A stretch of 64,000 nucleotides of DNA from Omphalotus guepiniiformis (taxonomy: Eukaryota > Basidiomycota > Agaricomycetes > Agaricales > Omphalotaceae). The DNA lies in contig JAQOOI010000080.1 in NCBI GenBank assembly GCA_028554645.1, positions 62,001-126,000 of the forward strand. The letters are read 5' to 3'. The notes below the pieces were generated by a model. The model did no database searches, was not told the origin of the DNA, and saw only the letters and a list, made by a program, of their open reading frames with translations. A program made the translations under genes and the position numbers. This document shows positions 21,000 to 35,109 of the stretch, piece by piece (the stretch's first letter is position 1; every line of letters begins with the position of its first letter).

Positions 21000-22035
21000 A
21001 TGAATTTCAATTGGGGAGGAATCCTCCAGGGTGCCCAATACATCACTGGTGAGATGCAATACGATATCACCTTCTCTTAAAGTACGAGCTAACAAAAGGT
21101 TTAATGATTCCTAGCCCAAGCATTGGTTCAAATTCCAATAGGTTTGTTCTTATTCATTCAAGCACTTCAAATTGTCCGTTGCTAAACGTTAACATCGTCA
21201 AAGCCGCTAAAGTTGTTGAAGAATCCGCGATCAAACTCGGCACCAATATGCAACCTGCAATTGGGCATACAACCAACGCTATGGGCGATTTCTGGAAATA
21301 TAGTGTAGTCCCCACAGCAGAGAATACCGCGCATGGTTTTGGGTTATTCATCGCGAACTCTCCGATACTGTGATCAAGGACGCTGCAAAGTTCGCCATTG
21401 ACAATGAAGAGCTCATCTCCGAGCTCCAGAAGACTATCGTCGACAGGTTACACCTCGTCGCGAATATTGGTCCCAAGTTCCTTGAAGACACCCAGAAAGT
21501 CGTTGACAATCTGCATGATAGCGTTAAACTTTTCCTAGAGAAACATCCGCTTTTAACAGCTGCGACTGGTGGGGCGCTAGCTATCGCTGGAGCTAGTGTG
21601 ATTTTACCTGCCGTGGCGGTAACATTGTTGAATATTGCTGGTTGGAGTGCCACAGGACCTGTAGCTGGTACGTACACAGTACCCTTCATATCTCCACTCG
21701 AAAGCTCATACATCCCATATCCTTTTGTCATCCTAGGTTCCCTCGCAGCATTCATCCAATCCACCGTATACGGCGCCTGGACAACGGGTATATTCTCCAT
21801 CCTCCAATCATTCACCATGACCTACATCTCCCCATCCGTAATCGGAATAATCCTAGCATCGTCATCAATGGCTGCTGGTGGCTACCTTATCTCCTCCCTC
21901 GACCGGAAGACCATACAAGCACTGGCAGATATTCTGCTTCGGTCCTCTGAAGCTCTCCTATCGAGCGACCCGAAGACCTTACAAGCATTGGCAGAGAGTG
22001 TTGTTCCATCGTCTGGAGCTCGTACGATGAAATAG
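21000..22035 (+). CDS. IFI6/IFI27-like (Ifi-6-16 family) membrane protein
   Basis: The family consists of small hydrophobic proteins of mitochondrial or other inner membranes, named from interferon-induced animal members and common in mushrooms. The start MNFNWGGILQGAQYIT is followed by a GTGAGA intron, a short exon (QALVQIPI) and a second intron ending near 21,201. The body gives KVVEESAIKLGTN, then NLHDSVKLFLEKHPLLTAAT. Two Gly/Ala-rich membrane hairpins follow (GGALAIAGASVILPAVAVTL; PFVILGSLAAFIQSTVYGAW), then SMAAGGYLISSL. The family's SLAAxIQSxxYGA motif is clear. Near 21,325-21,365 the frame changes between NTAHGF and WVIHRELSDTVIKDAAKF without an obvious intron, so this copy is either disrupted or has an unusual splice there. 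It ends at TAG 22,035. Confidence 0.75.
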
Positions 22036-25000
22036 AGTTCTGGTACAGACTCGGGCGCGCGTCACGGCGACGTCGGATGAACTTGTTACAATCATGCAAG
22101 CGTTGGGTCCGTCTTTGAGGTTCACGGGGAGCGAAACTTGATGGAGGGACTTGGGGATGTCGAAGAGGGGCGTGCCGGGAGTGGAAGGTCGAGAATGGGC
22201 CGTAATATTGTTTCAGCCATGATTCTACTTCTTGACATCGTGTATAGTGTTTTCTTTGTACGTTTTCCGTCTGCTTTGTAGTGATTCGTGTGTCTTCTAT
22301 GAGATCCAGTTCCAGCGGTGTTTGTTTGTTGTTGTCAAACGTTCAAACGTTCCTGACCGTTGGTCACGTTCGCTGAAGCACGAGAGTGACCACTGACACT
22401 GACAGTGATTCTAGATCTGGGAAAAAACCGTCAAGATAATAACCTAGCCACGTTTAATGCCGATTAGGCCGACAAGCGATTCCTGAAAACATGAAGGACC
22501 TGTGAGGGACGCAGTGGAGGCGTTGGCTCGTACCGATCCGAGTCTCGCCTTCCCCGACTTGAATTTGTTGACTGCGAGTGGTAGTGTCAGTCTTGAAGCT
22601 TGAAGCACTGCAATGCGCCGACGGTGCCATTCAATTCCTGACTCATCACTGAGTTGTGCGGATGGTGAACGAGAGAGATCTTTAATAGTGCACTGTGTGA
22701 ACCCTGCACCATATGCGCGTCGAATCCGAGGTCTAAGAAGAGTCCAGACTCGAGAGTAAGAAAGAGCCAGAACCTCTAAATGAGCATAATTAGCAGCGGT
22801 ACAGGTTAACTTCGACTCTAGAGCTATTGCGCCACCCACGATCAACGCAAGTGTTATATATCATATGGCCCAGGGCCCACGTCAGGGGAATATTGTGAGG
22901 CTATCTTGGCACTTGCCCTGCTTTCAACGGTTCTATTCTTGCAGACACAATTAAGAAACCACGCATCCGAGTCGAGTCCACGGTATCTGCTTGTGAAAAG
23001 TCGATCAATTGACTGAGATATTTGGAAATAGGCGTTTTACTCACCGTAGATCTAACAGTACGGTGGGTCAACGTACTATATGCGCGTACGTGAGATATAG
23101 ATGCGCAAAGCTTGGAGAGACCTGAATTCGAATTTTGAAGTAACACATGAATGACCTTGGGGTTGGAAATTAGGAGATTGAGCCGCACCGCAATCCAAGG
23201 ATGGAAGGAAGGATGGAAGTATATTTCAAGAGCATCGAGTGCCTGAAATCAGAGCAGTCGATTTTAGAAGCTCGACTAAGCAGTCAGATATATATATAAA
23301 TGTTGTCGGTCTTGCTGAGAAACAATGTCCAGATCGAGGCCGTCTTCGCTGATGTATCATGATTCATTACAGCCCAAAGCGTGTAGCCATACTGCGCAGT
23401 CTACGCATCGTCTTTGACATCCCTCCTGAAGAACGCAGGGCGAGCTTGACGTTTGAATGAAGGCTGGCATGCGCCGCAAAGCGACCTAACTGGAATTATC
23501 TGACTTCTGCGTTGCTTCTGAGGCCACCTCGACAGATCTAGCACCCTTCAGAGCTCAGGTATAGAACAAATCAGCAGAGAGAATACTCACAAGAGAGAGT
23601 TTGTTCACCTTCGTTGTTACTGCGAAAGGCTCATCCGCATATATCGACGGTGACAATGCAGAGTTCTTTGAAGTTTGCGGTCAGAAAGGGTCATAAATAT
23701 AAATTTGAATGACATGACCAATCAACGATAGCACGTGATACAGGTACGCTTTACATAAATTAAAAGAATCTGTCAGGATAAGTACCCACCCGCGCACCGT
23801 TGAAGTGCCGCAGTTTTCTCCCAAGCTCAGGCTGACGCGCTTTCTGCACATACCCTATCAGAACTGCATTTTCACTCCACAGCAAAGGTATAAATATCAC
23901 CGCTGTATTACCGCAGAACCCTCAACACTCTCCCCCCAACACTGGTTACCTGCGATACATTTAACGAGCCTTTAACGAATCAACTTACGACCTCTGTACC
24001 AACTCACGTCTGCCCATGTCTTCATTATCTCTAACCGCCATCTCTGATGCTTTAAAGGTCTCTTAATTAACCCCATCACCGTTTTCGTGAACTTGAACTC
24101 ACAGTCAGTGCGCTTCTGTTCTACTAGTTACGCCGAAAGACACTAGTTGCAAAGCATAAAGGTCTTTTTACTGGGAATTCTGCCAAGGTGCTTTTTTCAT
24201 ATTTTATACTTCATTTTTCATTTTCATTGCTGCTCTTGTCGATTATCTCACACACTGTACCCCACAGACAGCTTCCGAGACGACATTACAAGCTCCTTCG
24301 CACGATCCGAAGTCGTTGAGTCCCAAGGGTGACGTCGTGAGTCTTTTTGACCGGTTTCACAGGTATTCCATCACTGCTGATGTATTTTGCGAATTTTACT
24401 TAGGCGGAAATGCTGGAAGATGAAAATATGGCATGGGGAAAACCTTCAAGTTCAAGGAGGCGATGACTAGACTCTTTCCACTTCCTTTCCTTCCTTCCTT
24501 CCTTCCTTCCGTCCTTCTCCACTGCTTGCGCTTGAGATACTCAGAATTTCATTGCTGAGAAAGAGGACGAATTTCTTGTAATTGTGGACTTATACCAGTA
24601 CATATCCTCGCACCCCTGCTATGAACCTACTAACTTGTGTTTTTATATAATATCTACCTCAGATATCTTGCAATTGTTCTTCTTCATCCGTCTTTTCTTG
24701 GGGCTTCTGGGGCTTTTGTGATGCATGACTGCGCTGGGTATCAAAATGGTAATATGATGTGGACCCACTTGGATTTAGATCTGTGCACGCAGTTCTGCAT
24801 CAGGAATCAGGATAGACCGGAGCCATTCTGACGGCGGCGCTCTTGCTGCCAGGTCCATTGCCCCACAATTTCCGAGTCAGGATTCTTTCAGACGACCCCT
24901 AATTATCCAGTATACGTGCCGCCGCATAATGAAGACATTCATTCACTAAACCATCCTGAACACGCTCTGACGAAAATAGACCGCGTGATCATGAGTACAT

Positions 25001-25458
25001 ATCCAACTTTTTACGGATATCTCGGGTTCTTCTCTTGAATCTCTTCTCCTTTATACATTTTTATTCTCGGACTACGTATCACCGATTGTAACTTGTCAAT
25101 TATCATCACCCCGTCATCGATCCACCGTGGATACTCTATGTAGGGTACTCTCCCTCCAACTGTGCTTCTCGGCTCGGAGGAAACAGGACAGGCTGGGAAG
25201 ATGGTGGTCTCCTGACTATCGAAGTCTTTGACAGGGAATCACTATTTCGGCGTCGGAGCTCCAGGTGAGGCTATCTTTGGTTTGCGTGCTACATAGGGCA
25301 CTATAAGATTCTATGGACCAAGAATAGGTGCAATGGCTCTTCTATGATTAAATTTTCAAGGAAGCATATCAAGGTACTGATCTGCATATGCAATGTCATT
25401 CTGAACGATGGCCTACCATCTAGTATTGCAATATTGATACCTAAACCGAGGACATCAA
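22036..25458. other. Long region without a confident gene
   Basis: Open stretches on the minus strand at 22,444-22,845 and 22,901-23,188 carry no recognisable domain. At 24,637-24,831 a short plus-strand stretch (FVMHDCAGYQNGNMMW) has two to three Cys but no convincing gene around it. The (CCTT)n run at 24,486-24,517 is the only clear repeat. Confidence 0.4.
24486..24517. repeat. (CCTT)n microsatellite
   Basis: About seven CCTT tetramers in a row with one interruption (CCGT). Confidence 0.85.
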
Positions 25459-27781
25459 CTACAGCAACACATCCGGCGAATCCTTTTTGACGAGTTGACT
25501 CCTCTCCCTCCTCTCCCTCCTCCTCCTCTCACTAACCCTAATCTCCACAGTCCTAAAAACAAAAAACAACCCCCCCGAAGAGAAAAACCCAGTAATAAGA
25601 CCAATATCTCCCGTACCAGCATCCGCAATGGGTCCCGTATACCACGGTTGATCCATAGAAGGCACAATCACACCAAACGAGCACAAGAACGCCAATACGG
25701 CTGCTATACCCAAGGGAAGACGACTCGGAGTGTTCCAATCATCAACGTTGTATTGCGAGAAATCATTACGTCGGAATACGAAGTGTTCGCATAGGACTAT
25801 GGCGGAGTAGGAGGCTGCCCAGTAGCCTATAAGGTCTGTAATTGATTGAGGGGACGATGAATCAGATAAGGGTTGTATGTATGGGGTGAGTGAAGATGGG
25901 GTTTGAACGTACTAAGAACGTCTTCGAAGGCTGTAAAAAAGTGAGTCGCGCCGACAATGGCGACAGGTATCACTCTATATACTATCCCTTTAATCAGTCA
26001 TTCAATGAATCAAAACAAGAACCATCCTCACTATCGCCGTACAAACCAAAGAATATATATACCGAGGAACCCTAGCGAGAACCGGTGAAATGCTCATAAG
26101 ACTGAACCCTAGCGAGATCCCAGTCGAATAAGCCCAAAGATCCAACACAACACATGAACCAGAACCCAGAACTCGCACGCACCAAACGAATACATAGTAA
26201 TCGCACACGGAGACGTAACCGTCAACGCGCCAATCACTACCAAAAACTTCCCAAACCCTCCAACAGGCTCAAGAACAGCAACGAGGAATCTACCGAAATT
26301 GTCCCCGTCCCCGAGTCCTGCTTCCCATGTAGGTATGGCAGGAGCCGCAGCTGCAAATGCTGCGCCGAGGATATGACCTAAAAACTGTGAACCAAACCAG
26401 GCTCAGTTGAAAGAGTGGGGGGTTCCCGTAGGGGCAAGCGATACGTACCGCGGAGGTGAAGATGCCTGAATAGGCATATAGGAATACTTTCCAACTGCCA
26501 AAATGGTGTTGATGTCAACGTCAACGACATCGGTCTGATATCAGCGAGCGACACGTACGTGGATACCTTCGGAGAGTGATAGATACCATAATCCGCAGCG
26601 AAAGAACACCACGTCAAGTCTGACGCTCCAGCAGAGGTCCCATAAGTAATAATTGCGGAGGCCAAAGGCGTAGGATAGGATGGTCTAGCCGAAAGGTGTT
26701 TACCACCAACACCAAGCATAGCTATGAAGAGGACCACACTAGGTATCCAGAGGTAGGTTTCATACCAATGTAATGCTTTGTAACCGCAGAACGACAACTA
26801 GGGAAAAAATAGCCATACAATGAGTAGACGACGAAGGCGAGGTGATAGTCCCAGACCTACCACAAGCGAGATCACAACGATTATAACGATACCCGCGGTA
26901 TCATCAAGACTCTGATTCGAGGAAACTGCCGCTAAAACCTGCCCACCCACGATTGAATTAATGATTAACCACCCTATCTGCGAGAACACGTTCAAAAACG
27001 CGGGAAGCATTGCGCCGTAGTAACTGGAAAGCGGAGGATAGATAACACCGTCGTTCATGTTTAGTAGCGATTATGCCCGAGATGTGTGACTGACCCGAAT
27101 GAGAATCGACTTTGAACCATCGTGCGTGTGCCTAGTTTTGGGCCGAAAACGACGCTGTGAGGAAACGGAAAGATAGTGAGTTCAGATATCAGTTGGGTGA
27201 CTGGGAGGTTACTAACAAGAACGCCGGAACGAGGCTGCATCTATCGATAAGATGAAAGTAGTGTTAAGCCCCATGATAGACTCGGAGAGGAATGACACGA
27301 ACATGATATCAGCTATAATGAGTACAATCGCCGAATCACGAAGACCCAGAGAGAAAAATATAGGTCCGAGTGCGCCCGTACTCATCCTGCGCACAAATGC
27401 AATGCGCATTCATTAGCAAATTGACCATAAAAAACAGAAGCAGGATAGACGAACCCAGTAAGATTAAAGATCGCAGAAAACCACACCGTAAACATCTGCC
27501 ACATCCGTTCGTCTGTCCTCTCTTCAGCTCTAGTAGGGTCGATTCTGAATATTTCGTTGATCAGAGGATTCGGTATTAAAGTCAGACAACTGTGTGCAAG
27601 TGTGGAAGGAAGGTTAAGAGATGTGCTCTCACCCATGAGTTTCGATACCCCATCGTAAAAATTTCGTGACTCGATTCCAGGATCCGTCGGTCTGGGAGGC
27701 GGCATCAGCAGAACCTCGCGATTCAGCGGCCTTGAACGACCCCGTATGGTCGTCGATTTCCAATTTCTTTTCGTCCATCAT
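25459..27781 (-). CDS. Purine-cytosine permease (NCS1 family, FCY2-like)
   Basis: This is a proton symporter of the plasma membrane for nucleobases such as cytosine, adenine and hypoxanthine. The start MMDEKKLEIDDHTG lies at 27,781. Exon 1 ends WGIETHG and exon 2 gives IDPTRAEERTDERMWQMFTV, the family's EERTD...MW motif. Later exons supply STGALGPIFFSLGLRDSA, FGPKLGTRTMVQSRFSFG, YYGAMLPAFLNVFSQIGW, IVGGQVLAAVS, GVGGKHL, DLTWCSFAADYGIYHS, FLGHILGAAFAAAAPAIPTW, GGFGKFLVVIGAL, PVAIVGATHFFTAFEDVL and IGYWAASYSAIVLCEHFVFR. The C-terminus is IRVSERRRRERRERSQ. About ten introns were joined by eye; all are GT-AG, though one near 27,296 uses a weak GTCTAT donor. The frame looks intact over about 12 membrane segments. 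Confidence 0.9.
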
Positions 27782-29109
27782 TACTTGGAATTTTCGGGGA
27801 CAGAGGTCAAACTTGACCAACACGAATCGTCCTTGCTCTTCAGTATATGTAGATAGTCGCTGGCCAACTCCAACAGACTCCGACACCGCTCGGCTCAGCA
27901 GTGACACTGTGGCGAGAGATTCGCCGGTGGCTTCGATGAAGAAAGAGGCTGTTGAAACTTGAATCGCTTTTCTCTTGAATTCATGTGTTCCGATATATAT
28001 ACTCTGGACAGAAATACACCTCGTGACACGCCGCTATCTGTTGAAGTACTGAATAACCCACCCAGTCACAGTGGCAAGATTCATTGAATTTTCCTCGCTT
28101 CTCCATCCCCGGTTGAAATACGCGAAAGATAAGATCATCATCTAGAACGGGTAAAATGTTGCCCATGTGCGGCTGGCTATAATGTGATCTGGATCCTGGA
28201 TTGAAAGGGAAACAGTGTTACTGTTGTGGTATTGGAGATGGCATGAAGGAGTTCACATATGCAGCTGCCAACTGAAGTAGGAGACTGGAGGGAAGGAAGG
28301 AAGAAAGGAAGAAAGGACGGAAAGTATGGCAACCGATTGTGAAGGTATCACGTGAGGGCTTCCTTTTCTATTGTACATATAAGCTCAAGGGTTGGCGAGG
28401 ATGTTTCCCCTTCTTTGGCGCAGCGGTTTAGCACTCCCTCTCTGGTAAAGGTCCGGACCTGACTAGGCCGTAAGTCCTGGAGACGTGGGTTCGATTTTGG
28501 GCGGGAACGCGGATAGTTCGTCTTTTTCGGTTTACCAGCTTGTACTGTAGGTAGCTCCTTCCTAAGCTATTCTCTCTTGAATTGTCAGTACACAAGTATT
28601 TATATGTTTCTTTGTTTTCGTTCTGTTCAAGATTTTGATACTACTTATTGGTTAATTCATGAGGAAGAATTCTGGACACTGATGTGGATTTCCGAGTGCA
28701 GATCGAGAGCTACTGTATGCATGTACTTTGGACGTCACAAGAAACTGTATACTGGATCGCTGATATCGCTGATTGTAGTATGTATATTATATATGTCTAG
28801 ATGATGCTCCGACGTTGCCAATATCCAGATTATACCTCACGTAACTTTCCATGGCCAGTTGGATGTATAGGGCTCGCAGAACTGAATATGTACTTATGTT
28901 TCATTATGTGTTTGATAGTCTACATATGATAGATGTTTGATGGCTTCCCGAACGAAAAGCGAGCGCTATCAGCTATCATAGAACGTGGCCCCAGTTGTCA
29001 TCTCCGATGTACTAGGAAACGGGGCCGGCGGAAATGGACAGGAGGTTCAGGAACAACACTCTCAATGTGAAGCTATACAAGTAGCCAATGGATATACTTC
29101 TCAAACTCT
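27782..29109. other. Intergenic region with a SINE-like element
   Basis: No gene is seen between the permease start and the 3' end of the Old Yellow Enzyme gene. It holds the tRNA-like stretch described separately and a (GGAA/GAAA)n run at about 28,287-28,325. Confidence 0.5.
28419..28505 (+). other. tRNA-like sequence with pol III A and B boxes (possible SINE head)
   Basis: TTTGGCGCAGCGGTTTAGC matches an A box and GTGGGTTCGATTTT matches a B box, about 75 bp apart. The acceptor and T stems do not pair (GTGGG faces TTGGG), so it is not a working tRNA. A tRNA-derived SINE or decayed tRNA is the best reading. No poly-T end or flanking repeat was found. Confidence 0.35.
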
Positions 29110-29155
29110 TTGTTCAATTCTATCGATAATCTAATTAGTGTGAAACCAGCTCATT

Positions 29156-30737
<1,582 letters not shown>

Positions 30738-32089
30738 TTAGGTATAGGATGAGAGACGCGGACGAGGATTTGAGTACTCTTCCCATCAAAACCTGTCTTT
30801 ATAAGTAATTCAATGTGAAATTCTGCTGAGAAAGAAACCTTACAAACCCGCAAGATCTATATGTCGCAAGAATGACTCGGCTGAATGCTTACTGACCAGG
30901 GTTACCGTTGACGTTGATTTCTTTAGCTTCATATTGTACTTTTCCTAATCGCTTCGTGGTCTCCCAGCCTCGCCGTTTAGACCTAGAAAGCATTTTGAAG
31001 ACTTTTTTGTATTGAGTTTTCTTCCCGGTGCGAAAAATCGATTATGCCCGTAGATTCGCGTAGAACGTCGATGAGAAATTTTGAGAATCCTGGAGAATTG
31101 TGGTTGATTGGTAAGGAAGACAGAAGAGTTGGTAAGCAAATTGCTTATCAAGAAAGTGGTCCGGGCGTTCTGGGCATCCCTCCAGGAGATCTGGCCCAAA
31201 AGAACTCGCGGGCAATATTGTCGTGAGGGAAGGCCCTGAGCCGCGTGTGAGCGTACCTCACTTACTTCTAACACTATTGAAAGACTTTTGATAAAGCAAG
31301 TAAGTGTCAAGCTGGTGTCAAGCCACTGTCATTTCAGTAAAGGAACGCGACTTTGCAGTGTGCACCATGAGCCAGAGTCCCTACTCTGCTCCCGGCGGCA
31401 TCGAGGCGGCACTGCAAATTTCATAAATACCAGCCAGAATTGAGCTATAAATCACTCAAGGGGAGAAAACATCCGCGAAACCGACGCCACAGCCAATCTG
31501 GGCGAAAAGCAACGAATCATCGCCATAGAATAAGAATTTGGATGATAATTGCAAAGGAAACTCCGAGGGTTGTTTATGTAATACCATAAACCAGGGTTTA
31601 TTAAGGTCCAGTTGAGCAACCGCCGGCGATGATACGATGATACTCCCGCTCATGCAGCGCCCTTGTTCCACTCCCACCAATCATTGATGCTTTGTATGTT
31701 TTTCGATGTGTTTTGGGTTTCCACGAGCGGTCTATCTTCTATGGGCGGTCTTTTTGATGATCTGAAAACATACGTTGTCTTGGCTTCGAAGTTGACTAGA
31801 TGAAAAAAAGGGTTGAAAGAGGTTAGCTATTGCCAATCTTTTGGTGCTGTGGGGGTTCGTGACTGACCTGAATAACGAGTTTTAGGACTATGCAGTACCT
31901 GTACATTTCCCCCCCCCAAAAAAAATCAGGAACATTGAACCCATGCACATGAAAACTCCATCACTTCACGAATCGGACTTTCCCCAAACTAATGCTCTGT
32001 ATGCGCACAGCAATTCGTATTCCGACTTCACCTTCATCCCCATCATATTATATGCCCAAACGAAATCCTGCGTGTCTACGTAGTTCGAT
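30738..32089. other. Intergenic region between divergent genes
   Basis: Presumed to hold the promoter of the Old Yellow Enzyme gene (left) and of the TLC-like gene (right). Short open stretches at 30,945-31,310 and 31,456-31,680 on the minus strand show no known motif. A C/A homopolymer junction (nine C then eight A) sits at about 31,911-31,926. Confidence 0.4.
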
Positions 32090-32102
32090 GGATATAAAAC
32101 GA
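32090..32102 (+). promoter_or_regulatory. TATA-box core promoter of TLC-like gene copy 1
   Basis: GGATATAAAACGA lies 48 bp before the ATG. The same 13 bp, within TTCGATGGATATAAAACGA, occurs at the matching place in front of copy 2 (49,135-49,147), so it is conserved between the duplicates. Confidence 0.55.
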
Positions 32103-32137
32103 CATTGGTTTCATGAGGGAACTCCTACCAACGACTC

Positions 32138-34448
32138 ATGCACGGCTTTGTTCCTGCTTTCGCGCTCGCTCTGTGTATGTGCACCCCGGTGGTGGTGGTT
32201 GCATACAAACAGCCCTACGAGTACTTTCAGGCGCTTCAGGTTCTGGCAACTGAGTATGTGTTATTTCCACATCACGCCGCTCATTTTTTGATTGAGTATA
32301 AATGGTGATTAGCTTTACGAATCCTGCATTCATACTGGACGAAGGCGTTCCATCTCCATTGTCAGATGATGTCGTTGGTCGCATTGATGTCACAACAACG
32401 TTTGTTGGGAAGGAACTCAACATCGAGTACCTTTTCGGTCTTTTCCTCGAAGGGTCACTTCAAAACAGCACACAACTCATCGGAACTCCTACGACTTACA
32501 GGATTCAATCTGCCGTTGTTGAGCCTCCTGTCGTTGCAGTCAGCTTCATCATCGATATTTCCTACCCTTCCGTGGATCTCGCGGTTCCGCTACAAATTGA
32601 TATGTTCATCAGCTACGACGACAATATGAAGATCCAATCGTACGACGCAATTCTGAGGAGGTGGGGTGATTATTTGAATTATGTCATTCCGAGGTTGGCA
32701 CCGAAGATTGCGGAGGAGCTGCAGCTTAGTACGGATAATGAGACGGAGATTGTGGTGATGAAGACGGCGACGGATGTGTGTGGTGTTGCGATGGAATATT
32801 GCACGGGGGAGAATCAACAGTATCAATCGTATGATGATTGTTTCTCGTTTATGACGACGGAGATACCGTTTGGGCAACCTTGGGAGGGAGGAGGAAATAC
32901 AGGTTTATGTCGGTATATCCATAAGAGTGCGTCGAGATTCTTGTTTTTTGTCTGACCGTTTCTCTGATAATATTTTTGTTTTTTGATAGACATGGTGAAG
33001 TATAGGCCTGAGGTTCACTGTCCTCATATCGGTCCTTCCGGGGGGGATATGTGCATCGCCCGAGATTACGTGCAAGTAACGAACAACGAACCTTTCAACC
33101 ACACGTTGTTAGCGTACAACGCAAGCTTCAACCCCGCCGATGTGAAGGGTATCCCCGCTGCTAATTTGGCTGAGCTCGTCAAGGTTAACACGCAGATAGT
33201 CGGAATGACAACCGTCGCTTTCGTGCGTAGTAGTTTCGCTTTGCCCTTGCTATTCCTCCCATTCAGTGGCTCTAATTCCAATTCTTACTAGTATTCCGTC
33301 TCATGCGTCTTATACATGCTCATCCTCTACATCTCCGCTAAACTCGTCGAATTCTTCCTCTTCCGCTTCTCCAAGTCTTACCCGGATCTCACATTCGAGA
33401 ACCAACGTAACACCGTCACATACGTCCTAGACATCTTCTACACCACCTCCGCTCTAGCACTCCAACTCTACGCCTCTCCCACCCTAGCAAAACGCTACAC
33501 ATTCGACAACGTATCCGTACTCAAAGCGGCTGCTTTGATAATATCGGGATTGTATATCTTTGAATTGACGTATAGAAGATCTATGCGTTTACCGCTGTTG
33601 ATACATCATTTCTGTACGGTCTTTGCGATTGTTTTGCTGCTTAGTGTGTTGGATCGTACGTTACACCCCGCGTTGATTGGGGCAGGGAATATTTGGTTGT
33701 TCCAGGCTACAACGGAGCAGTCGGTTTTTGCGGGGTTGTTCATGTGTATGTGTCTCTTTGCAGCCTGCTTTTCAGTATGGTTTTGTGTTGATGAGGATAT
33801 GTTTGGTTTTTAGATCGTTTACAGTTTTCGCTTAGAGCTACTCGCAACGTTCTCAGATTCTCCGCTGTTCAATCTTTGTAAGTCGTGTCCTTTTCCATGT
33901 CACGATCTCATCAAGCTTATTTTATTTCTTTGCGAAAAGCATTTTCAAAATTGGCTTCGCAATCTACCTCCTCGTATTCTGGGCTCAAAATCTCGCCCGA
34001 AACCATCATTCAGCAGACGATATCGCGCTTTCGGTGCTCCTCGTTACGATTATAGCGTTATTACTGTGTACACAGATATACGTCTATCTTTTCCACCTAT
34101 CCCCCCTATCAATTATTTTTACTAACTGCCCTTTTCCTTTTCCTTCAATGTAGATACGGAGCCTGGGCCGTTTGGTCTCTTGCAGAGAAAGTGAATAAGA
34201 GTATGCGCAAGACCATTCAGATTGAAGGAACAGGAACGGGAAAGGTTGCAGTGGGCGAATTCCAGAGAAATAAAGAAAGCGCGGATGCACCTACTACACA
34301 AGGAACCCTGACTCCCCCGTTAATATCGGAGGATGTGTTGAGGTTACATAGGTTGAGTTTCCCGCCGGGGCTGTTCACGCATCCTTCAGCTGTTCAGTCA
34401 GCGACGACTGTTGTGGATCTGGAACGGGAGGCTGAGGAGTTTGTTTAA
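32138..34448 (+). CDS. Secretory membrane protein with Cys-rich ectodomain and TLC-like membrane domain, copy 1
   Basis: MHGFVPAFALALCMCTPVVV is a signal peptide. Exon 2 (32,313-32,926) encodes an extracellular or lumenal domain: FTNPAFILDEGVPSPLSDDV, VTTTFVGKELNIEYLFGLF, then MEYCTGENQQYQSYDDCFSF and GGNTGLCRYIH. Exon 3 continues YRPEVHCPHIGPSGGDMC with an N-glycosylation site (NHT). Exons 4-6 give about six membrane helices with RNTVTYVLDIFYTT, LYIFELTYRRSMRLPLLIHH and FCTVFAIVLLL, a pattern resembling TLC (TRAM-LAG1-CLN8) proteins. The cytosolic tail ends EREAEEFV. The last intron's donor reads ATACGT where copy 2 has GTACGT; if unspliced, the protein stops early at TAG after FTNCPFPFPSM. 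The family is unnamed to me; function unknown. Confidence 0.75.
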
Positions 34449-35109
34449 GGAGAGTTAGGAAGTGGAGGTTTGTTTTTTGTGACCCTGGTATCTTTGCATT
34501 GCATTTCGTGGTATTCGTATGATTTGAAGCACGATTTTAAGTTCTTTTACGATAAGTTATACAGTAGGTTCTTTGTGGTTCGTTGATCGTTCACTGCTTT
34601 GCTTGGTCTATTCACCCGATGAAGTCATGTATTTATACGATAGAAATAGTTAGCTAGTAGTAGTACAATATGCAAAATCATAATTTTCGGGGTGGTTGTA
34701 TTCAACCTACTGTGTGGAGGTTGTACCTTGTCCTTGTAAGTATGTATATGATCATTTGATCTGTCATGCTATCTCTGGCCAGCATCATGATGAGACGTAC
34801 TTCAAAAACAATCAAGGTAGCATGACAGACTTCTTGGAAGTCCACATATTACTTCGTAATGTGCTCACGGCCCGCAACTGGCTGCTCCAGCTTCCCATAT
34901 ACCTTTACATAGTCATTCTATAGGTGGCGCCGCTAGTTCAGTCCACAGGAAGATTCATCAACCTCAATTATAGCCTGAGAAAACGCCAACTGACATCCCG
35001 GACGGTGGCAAGCAACCAGATGACCACCAGCCTGCCGGCGTATAAGTATAAATACTGGCTTCTTACTTCCCCAGGACTTCCTTATCATCTCTCACCATCA
35101 CATAACACA
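34449..35109. other. Intergenic region before the hydrolase
   Basis: No gene is seen. The hydrolase promoter is expected here; TATAAGTATAAATACTGG at about 35,040-35,057 resembles a TATA region 60-70 bp before the ATG. Confidence 0.4.

Noticed and set aside
22444..23188. Two minus-strand open stretches
   Set aside because: No recognisable motif, no consistent splice chain and no supporting context.
24637..24831. Short Cys-containing stretch resembling a CVNH or secreted protein
   Set aside because: The match is limited to a few residues and no exon chain or signal peptide could be built.
28419..28505. Functional tRNA gene
   Set aside because: Acceptor and T stems do not pair; kept only as a tRNA-like repeat.
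30945..31680. Minus-strand open stretches between the Old Yellow Enzyme and TLC-like genes
   Set aside because: No motif or splice support; region reads as divergent promoters.
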